Positions 14,003 through 17,746 of a stretch of DNA of 17,746 nucleotides are shown in pieces. The translations under genes were made by a program, and so were the position numbers. Origin of the DNA: an uncultured Lachnospiraceae bacterium (lineage in GTDB: Bacteria; Bacillota; Clostridia; Lachnospirales; Lachnospiraceae). Under the pieces are notes generated by a model. That model did no database searches and was not told the DNA's origin. It saw nothing but the letters and a program-made list of their open reading frames with translations. The stretch lies in assembly GCA_910588295.1 (NCBI GenBank), contig CAJUQO010000065.1, positions 1 to 17,746 on the forward strand. Reading direction: 5' to 3'. Within the stretch, counting starts at the first letter, position 1. Each line of letters starts with the position of its first letter.

Positions 14003-14890
14003 ATGTACAAAATCTTAGAGTCCGAGAAACTGGCGGATAACATTTATTCCATGATCGTGGAAGCCCCCCGTGTCGCAAAACACTGTGAGCCCGGCCAGTT
14101 TATCATTGCAAAGGTTGACGAGGTGAGCGAGCGTATACCGCTGACGATCTGTGACTATGACCGCGAGGCGGGTACGATACGTATCGTATTTATGCCGATC
14201 GGCGCGTCCACGATGAAGATGAGGCTCCTGAAAACCGGAGATGCTTTTGAGGATTTCGTAGGGCCGCTGGGCCGTCCCTCGGATCTGGTTGGCACTCCCA
14301 TTGAGGAGCTGAAGAAAAAAAATATCCTTTTCATAGCCGGAGGCGTGGGTACTGCTCCCGTATATCCCCAGGTGAAATGGCTCCACGAGCATGGCGTTAC
14401 GGCGGATGCGATCATCGGTGCGAAGACGAAGGATCTGGTGATCCTGGAGGAACAGTTCAAAGAGGTCTGCAACCTGTATGTGACCACGGACGACGGTTCC
14501 TATATGCGTAAGGGCATGGTGACAACTTGCCTGGATGATCTTGTACATAAAGAGGGCAAATCTTATGACCTGTGTATTGCCATTGGGCCGATGATCATGA
14601 TGAAATTCGTTTGTAAGATGACAAAAGAACTGGGTATCCCCACCGTTGTCAGCATGAACCCGATTATGGTGGACGGCACCGGTATGTGCGGCGCCTGCCG
14701 TGTAATGGTCGGCGATGAGGTGAAGTTTGCCTGTGTGGACGGGCCGGAATTTGACGGCCATCTGATCGACTTTGACCAGGCTATGCAGAGACAGGCTATG
14801 TACAGGACAGAAGAGGGCCGCGCCAAACTGAAACAGGAAGAGGCAGAGACCCATCACGGCGGATGCGGACATTGCGGAGGTGACAAATAA
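14003..14890 (+). CDS. nfnA: NADH-dependent reduced ferredoxin:NADP+ oxidoreductase, subunit A
   Basis: A 295-residue FAD/NAD-binding, [2Fe-2S] subunit of NfnAB, the cytoplasmic bifurcating transhydrogenase that couples NADH and reduced ferredoxin to NADP+ reduction. It resembles PyrK and SudB. The flavin domain occupies about residues 1-100 (RIPLTICDYD), the NAD domain about 105-215 (ILFIAGGVGTAPVYPQV), and the cluster region has Cys229, Cys232 and Cys244 in DGTGMCGACRV and FACVDG. Three cysteines are expected, since an aspartate supplies the fourth ligand in characterised NfnA. AAGGAGGAG stands just before the ATG, ruling out the longer frame from 13889. The C-terminus ends in a His/Cys/Gly-rich tail (HHGGCGHCGGDK), unlike the core fold. 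The stop overlaps the nfnB start. Confidence 0.92.
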   Translation: MYKILESEKLADNIYSMIVEAPRVAKHCEPGQFIIAKVDEVSERIPLTICDYDREAGTIRIVFMPIGASTMKMRLLKTGDAFEDFVGPLGRPSDLVGTPIEELKKKNILFIAGGVGTAPVYPQVKWLHEHGVTADAIIGAKTKDLVILEEQFKEVCNLYVTTDDGSYMRKGMVTTCLDDLVHKEGKSYDLCIAIGPMIMMKFVCKMTKELGIPTVVSMNPIMVDGTGMCGACRVMVGDEVKFACVDGPEFDGHLIDFDQAMQRQAMYRTEEGRAKLKQEEAETHHGGCGHCGGDK

Positions 14891-16290
14891 TGGCTGATGT
14901 ATTAAAAAAAGTACCTGTCCGGGAACAGGATCCGGCAGAGAGAGCAAGGAACTTTGAGGAGGTCTGCCTGGGTTATAATCAGGATGAGGCCATGGACGAG
15001 GCAGCCCGCTGTCTGCACTGTAAAAACGCCAAATGTATCCAGGGATGCCCCGTTGCCATCAATATTCCGGATTTCGTTGCCGGAGTGAAAGAGGGCAACA
15101 TTGAAAAAGCATACCAGGTGATCAGCGAGTCCAGCGCCCTTCCGGCGGTCTGCGGCCGTGTATGTCCCCAGGAGAGCCAGTGTGAGGGAAAATGTATCCG
15201 TGGTATTAAGGGCGATCCGGTATCTATTGGAAAGCTGGAGCGTTTTGTGGCTGACTGGGCCAAGGAAAACGGCGTCAAGCCCAAGACTGCTGAGACGAAG
15301 CTGGGCCGTAAGGTGGCCGTAATTGGAGCAGGCCCCGCAGGGCTTACCTGTGCCGGAGATCTGGCAAAGCTGGGTTATGACGTGACGATTTTTGAGGCGC
15401 TGCACAAGGCAGGCGGCGTGCTTTCCTACGGCATCCCCGAATTCCGTCTGCCCAAGAGCAGGGTTGTGGATGCGGAGATCGAGAACGTAAAATCCCTTGG
15501 CGTGAAAATCGAGACCAACGTGATCATCGGAAAATCCGTGACTATCGACGAGCTCTTGAAGGAAGAGGGCTATGAAGCCGTATTTATCGGCTCCGGCGCC
15601 GGACTTCCCATGTTTATGGGCATTCCCGGCGAGACAGCCAACGGCGTTATGTCCGCCAATGAATTCCTGACCAGAAATAATCTGATGAAGGCTTATCTGG
15701 ATGAGTATGATACCCCCATCCGCCAGGGCCAGAAAGTGGCCGTTGTAGGCGGCGGAAACGTGGCCATGGACGCAGCCAGGACGGCTCTCCGTCTGGGTGC
15801 GGAAGTGTACGTGATTTACCGCAGGAGCGAGGCTGAGCTTCCCGCCAGGCAGGAAGAAGTACATCATGCAAAAGAAGAGGGCATTGACTTCCAGCTTCTG
15901 ACAAATCCCACTGAGATCCTGGTGGACGATAAGGGCTGGGTGAAAGGCATCCGCTGCATCCGCATGGAGCTCGGCGAGCCTGATGCATCCGGCAGAAGAA
16001 GACCCGTAGAGGTTCCCGGTTCTGAATTCGAAATTGAGGTGGACACGGTAATCATGTCTCTGGGCACCACGCCGAACCCGCTGATCTCCACCACCACCTA
16101 CGGATTGGATGTAAACCGCAGGAAATGTATCATCGCTGACGAGGAGAACGGCAAAACCTCCAAGGAAGGTGTATACGCCGGCGGCGATGCCGTGACCGGA
16201 GCCGCCACAGTGATCCTGGCCATGGGTGCCGGAAAAGCGGCCGCTAAAGGTATCCATGAGTATCTGACAAAGAAGAATGATCTGTATTAA
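14890..16290 (+). CDS. nfnB: NADH-dependent reduced ferredoxin:NADP+ oxidoreductase, subunit B
   Basis: A 466-residue subunit carrying the bifurcating FAD, the NADPH site and two iron-sulfur clusters; often annotated as glutamate synthase small chain (GltD/GltA-like) or SudA. The N-terminal domain has Cys41, Cys44, Cys49, Cys53 (CLHCKNAKCIQGC) and Cys88, Cys92, Cys98, Cys102. The FAD Rossmann motif GAGPAGLTCAGDL is near residue 146, the NADPH motif VVGGGNVAMDAARTAL near 285, and the closing GVYAGGDAVTGAATVILAMG is typical. No glutamate synthase large subunit is nearby, and the adjacent nfnA (TAATG overlap of 1 nt, so translationally coupled) decides for NfnAB rather than glutamate synthase. 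The strong terminator at 16347-16414 ends the operon. Confidence 0.92.
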   Translation: MADVLKKVPVREQDPAERARNFEEVCLGYNQDEAMDEAARCLHCKNAKCIQGCPVAINIPDFVAGVKEGNIEKAYQVISESSALPAVCGRVCPQESQCEGKCIRGIKGDPVSIGKLERFVADWAKENGVKPKTAETKLGRKVAVIGAGPAGLTCAGDLAKLGYDVTIFEALHKAGGVLSYGIPEFRLPKSRVVDAEIENVKSLGVKIETNVIIGKSVTIDELLKEEGYEAVFIGSGAGLPMFMGIPGETANGVMSANEFLTRNNLMKAYLDEYDTPIRQGQKVAVVGGGNVAMDAARTALRLGAEVYVIYRRSEAELPARQEEVHHAKEEGIDFQLLTNPTEILVDDKGWVKGIRCIRMELGEPDASGRRRPVEVPGSEFEIEVDTVIMSLGTTPNPLISTTTYGLDVNRRKCIIADEENGKTSKEGVYAGGDAVTGAATVILAMGAGKAAAKGIHEYLTKKNDLY

Positions 16291-16346
16291 AAAATGAGAC
16301 TTGAAAATGTTAGATCAAAAAGATCTGGCATTCCATAGGCTATTTT

Positions 16347-16414
16347 CGGGTTTGTTCATTCTTTTCTGAAACCTTCACCGGTTTCAGAAGAGAATGGGTT
16401 GCCCGGATTTTTTT
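16347..16414 (+). terminator. Intrinsic terminator of nfnAB
   Basis: A 17-bp stem, arms 16357-16373 and 16380-16396, with one G-U pair and a 6-nt loop. Its base is extended by CGGG (16347-16350) with CCCG (16402-16405), after which T7 runs at 16408-16414. It begins 56 nt after the nfnB stop. Confidence 0.88.
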
Positions 16415-16510
16415 ATGTGATGAATTTAGTTCTCCGGATGCATTCTCCTTGGTTTCTGTTCCATGGCCATACCTCCCATTTTGACCGGTTCGGAAATTAC
16501 TCCATATTAG

Positions 16511-16540
16511 TTGCAATTGAGGATATTTTTATGTTATATT
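16511..16540 (+). promoter_or_regulatory. Probable sigma-A promoter upstream of a structured leader
   Basis: TTGCAA (16511-16516) and TATATT (16535-16540) with an 18-nt spacer (17 nt if TTATAT at 16534 is used). Expected start about 16547. It would drive the foldable leader, the 39-codon ORF and perhaps rlmH; no better promoter lies closer to rlmH. Confidence 0.5.
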
Positions 16541-16550
16541 AGTAAAAATC

Positions 16551-16667
16551 TTTGACCGCTATGATGGTCAAAACACGAATTTAGCGAGGGCACGATCGTC
16601 CCATCGGTATTTTCGCAGAAAGGCGAGTTATGAAGACCGAACCTCTGGCAGCGGGCGACGTTATCGT
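16551..16667 (+). ncRNA. Foldable leader or small RNA, family not recognised
   Basis: Several complementary segments can form one structure. A hairpin forms from TTTGACC (16551-16557) with GGTCAAA (16566-16572). A long-range helix joins ACGATCGTC (16592-16600) to GACG and ATCGT (16657-16667, 2-nt TT bulge). Nested in it are TCGGT (16604-16608) with ACCGA (16636-16640) and TCGC (16613-16616) with GCGA (16623-16626), closed by the loop AGAAAG. That loop holds the ribosome binding site of the 39-codon ORF starting at 16630, so folding and translation would compete. I tested it mentally against common riboswitches (SAM, c-di-GMP, ZTP, guanidine, fluoride, T-box) and none fits. Pairing was judged by eye, without energies or covariation. 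Confidence 0.35.
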
Positions 16668-16749
16668 AAAAAATTCATCAGGAATTGGCTTTATCCAAAG
16701 ATGCATAAAACGATTGATAAAAGTATCGGAAAGGACGGGAGAATTCTGA
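16630..16749 (+). CDS. 39-residue small protein, unknown
   Basis: A short ORF starting MKTEPLAAGDVIVKNSSG and ending ERTGEF, preceded by AAAGGCGAG (16619-16627) at a usable distance. The LAAGDVIVKN start recalls the opening of permuted papain-fold (NlpC/P60- or YiiX-like) proteins, where a GDI motif begins the domain; the following helix FIQRCIKRLIKV is basic and amphipathic. At 39 residues it could only be a truncated remnant of such a protein or an independent small protein. It lies 52 nt upstream of rlmH and downstream of a likely promoter and a foldable leader. I cannot assign a function; chance ORF remains possible. Confidence 0.4.
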   Translation: MKTEPLAAGDVIVKNSSGIGFIQRCIKRLIKVSERTGEF

Positions 16750-16801
16750 GCCATTCTCTGTGATGCATTGTAAAATGAGGATACAAAGGTGAAGACGGCA
16801 T

Positions 16802-17281
16802 ATGAAGATCACGGTATTATGTGTAGGAAAAATCAAAGAAAAATATCTGCGGGAAGGCATAGCAGAGTACAGTAAAAGGCTTAGCCGATACTGCAAGCTG
16901 GAGATTATAGAAGTGGCGGACGAGCGTACTCTTGACAGGGCATCGGAGGCGGAGGAGGCTCAGATCCGTTGCACGGAAGGGGAACGTCTGCTCCGTCTGA
17001 TTCATCCTGATGATTATGTGATCACCCTGGCCATCCAGGGCCGGATGCCCGACTCTGTAGAGCTGTCCCGTCAGATCGAGACTCTGGGTATTCAGGGGAA
17101 AAGCCATCTCGTATTCGTCATCGGCGGCTCCCTGGGGCTTTCTGACGAGGTATTGAACCGGGGAAACGATTCTGTCAGTTTCTCCCGGCTCACCTTTCCT
17201 CATCAGTTGATGCGCGTGATCCTGTTGGAGCAGATATACAGAGGGTACAGAATTATACATCATGAACCATATCACAAGTAA
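16802..17281 (+). CDS. rlmH: 23S rRNA (pseudouridine1915-N3)-methyltransferase RlmH
   Basis: A 159-residue SPOUT methyltransferase that methylates pseudouridine 1915 in helix 69 of 23S rRNA on the 70S ribosome, using S-adenosylmethionine. The N-terminus MKITVLCVGKIKEKYLREGIAEY, the cofactor-knot motif FVIGGSLGLSDEV and the closing LTFPHQLMRVILLEQIYRGYRI...PYHK are diagnostic. Length matches the family exactly. AAAGGTGA precedes the ATG by about 9 nt. In staphylococci the 3' end of this gene is the attachment site of SCC elements; here the coding end (CATATCACAAGTAA) is intact and a recombinase-like ORF begins about 420 nt downstream. A 16-bp hairpin after the stop probably ends its transcript. 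Confidence 0.96.
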   Translation: MKITVLCVGKIKEKYLREGIAEYSKRLSRYCKLEIIEVADERTLDRASEAEEAQIRCTEGERLLRLIHPDDYVITLAIQGRMPDSVELSRQIETLGIQGKSHLVFVIGGSLGLSDEVLNRGNDSVSFSRLTFPHQLMRVILLEQIYRGYRIIHHEPYHK

Positions 17282-17333
17282 GGGTGAAAAGGGACGGATG
17301 TTCTTGGGAATAAAAGAGAATAAGAGTTATATT

Positions 17334-17370
17334 TTAACCCCATGGAGGCAAGCGGCTTCCATGGGGTTAA
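17334..17370 (+). terminator. Hairpin after rlmH, probable terminator
   Basis: TTAACCCCATGGA (17334-17346) pairs perfectly with TCCATGGGGTTAA (17358-17370), extended inward by GGC/GCT-type pairs to about 16 bp around the loop AAGCG. It starts 53 nt after the rlmH stop. Only a weak T-rich stretch (TAATATT) follows, so it may be bidirectional or mainly an mRNA-stabilising hairpin. Confidence 0.6.
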
Positions 17371-17449
17371 TATTATGGATTTATAGTTAAAATTCATTCC
17401 ACAGATTTATATTATTATTCTGAAATCTAAAAGAAAAGAGGTGATATAT

Positions 17450-17527
17450 ATGCACGCAGGAATCTTTTTAAGCGCATGTGTCATAACGGTCGGTATATTG
17501 GTGGCACTGGAAACAATGGCAGCATAA
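17450..17527 (+). CDS. 25-residue hydrophobic peptide
   Basis: A tiny ORF with a strong ribosome binding site (AGAGGTGAT, 17437-17445) a few nt before the ATG. The peptide begins MHAGIFLSACVITVGI and ends ALETMAA; nearly all of it could form one membrane helix, with a single cysteine (Cys10). An intrinsic terminator (17550-17583) follows 22 nt after the stop, and the rlmH hairpin stands before it, so it can be a separate short transcript, although no good promoter is visible. Single-helix peptides of this size include type I toxins and regulators of membrane proteins; nothing here decides between those. It lies between rlmH and a recombinase-like gene, so it may belong to an inserted element. 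Confidence 0.5.
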   Translation: MHAGIFLSACVITVGILVALETMAA

Positions 17528-17549
17528 CCGCATGAGAACGAATGAAATG

Positions 17550-17583
17550 GGCAGGTAGCAAAAATGTTATCTGCCTTATTTTT
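17550..17583 (+). terminator. Intrinsic terminator after the 25-residue ORF
   Basis: GGCAGGTAGC (17550-17559) pairs with GTTATCTGCC (17566-17575), 10 bp with two G-U pairs and a 6-nt A-rich loop, followed by TTATTTTT (17576-17583). Confidence 0.75.
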
Positions 17584-17602
17584 GTGTAAAAAGGAGCATA
17601 AA

Positions 17603-17650
17603 ATGGAGCGACAAGTAACAAATACAATGACGATAGAGCGGAACAGATAA
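17603..17650 (+). CDS. 15-codon leader-like ORF
   Basis: ATG at 17603 with AAGGAG about 7 nt upstream (17591-17596) and TAA at 17648-17650; the peptide is MERQVTNTMTIERNR. It is too short to classify and may be a translated leader of the recombinase-like gene 54 nt downstream, or chance. A TATAAT at 17652-17657 follows, with no good -35 box. Confidence 0.25.
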   Translation: MERQVTNTMTIERNR

Positions 17651-17704
17651 GTATAATAGGGTTATAGGGAAGCGCGCACCCTCAAAGAAAGAAGGTTACA
17701 CACC

Positions 17705-17746
17705 ATGAAGAAGCAGACAGAGAAAGACAAACTCACCGCCCTATAC
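17705..17746 (+). CDS. Probable large serine recombinase, 5' end only (partial)
   Basis: Fourteen codons, MKKQTEKDKLTALY, run off the right edge with AGAAGG about 8 nt before the ATG. A basic N-terminus followed by xTALY is how many Clostridia element-borne serine recombinases (TnpX/TndX type) begin, where the tyrosine is followed by xRxS, the catalytic serine. That serine lies outside the window, so the call rests on a short match and on memory of the family. These enzymes excise and integrate conjugative or mobilisable elements and are encoded near one end of them, which would put an element boundary between rlmH and this point. Confidence 0.5.
   Translation, partial: MKKQTEKDKLTALY

Noticed and set aside
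14902..16257. 451-codon minus-strand reading frame opposite nfnB
   Set aside because: It is the complement of a clearly identified, motif-rich nfnB; the translation is rich in His, Cys and Gly without domain logic.
14890..16290. Reading of nfnB as glutamate synthase small subunit
   Set aside because: There is no large subunit nearby, and the overlapping nfnA partner with flavin and [2Fe-2S] motifs fits NfnAB.
16440..16485. Minus-strand 12- to 14-codon ORF with GGGAGG upstream
   Set aside because: The ribosome binding site is real-looking, but the peptide (MEQKPRRMHPEN) is tiny, has no neighbours on that strand and no terminator; likely chance.
1..17746. CRISPR array, tRNA or rRNA genes
   Set aside because: No regularly spaced direct repeats, and no recognisable tRNA or rRNA sequence, was seen on either strand.

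Overview
The window reads as a chromosomal segment of an anaerobic Clostridia member (Bacillota), most like Lachnospiraceae. This rests on gene content and order (rex-nnr-alr-ndoA, yebC, tepA-uppP-ftsK, electron-bifurcating nfnAB, rlmH), strong AGGAGG-type ribosome binding sites and near-consensus sigma-A promoters. The core is moderately GC-rich; the left about 3.4 kb and the last about 500 bp are more AT-rich and look like accessory DNA.

Layout. (1) 1-300: the 3' end of an unidentified upstream gene, then a 62-codon ORF whose N-terminal half matches the start of the BREX protein BrxL and then breaks off. This is probably the decayed edge of a BREX defence locus. (2) 300-3000: a small two-TM membrane protein on the minus strand, and divergently a two-gene AgrC/AgrA-like (GHKL kinase plus LytTR regulator) system with a clear promoter. 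No agrB or agrD is present. (3) 2988-3483: about 500 bp of non-coding DNA with hairpins and short coding remnants. (4) 3484-7395: rex, nnr, alr and ndoA, starting at a perfect consensus promoter. Rex senses NADH/NAD+ and Nnr repairs damaged NAD(P)H. alr-ndoA is a familiar Firmicute pairing, but the antitoxin gene usually found between them is missing. (5) 7402-8299: yebC with its own promoter and terminator. (6) 8368-13923: a ClpP-like TepA protease, UppP, the DNA translocase FtsK/SpoIIIE and an unrecognised zinc-ribbon/TPR/chitobiase-C-like membrane protein. (7) 14003-16414: nfnA-nfnB, overlapping by 1 nt and closed by a strong terminator. (8) 16415-16801: a promoter, a foldable 5' region and a 39-codon ORF of unknown function. 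(9) rlmH, then short ORFs with their own hairpins, and at the right edge the first 14 codons of what looks like a large serine recombinase. That would make the right edge the start of a mobile element lying beyond rlmH.

Themes. rex, nnr and nfnAB all concern NAD(P)(H) balance in a fermentative anaerobe. alr, uppP and ftsK serve cell wall synthesis and division or sporulation. The flanks (BREX remnant and orphan quorum-type two-component system on the left, recombinase on the right) are the accessory parts. I saw no rRNA, tRNA or CRISPR array. Names rest on motif recognition by eye; no database search was run.
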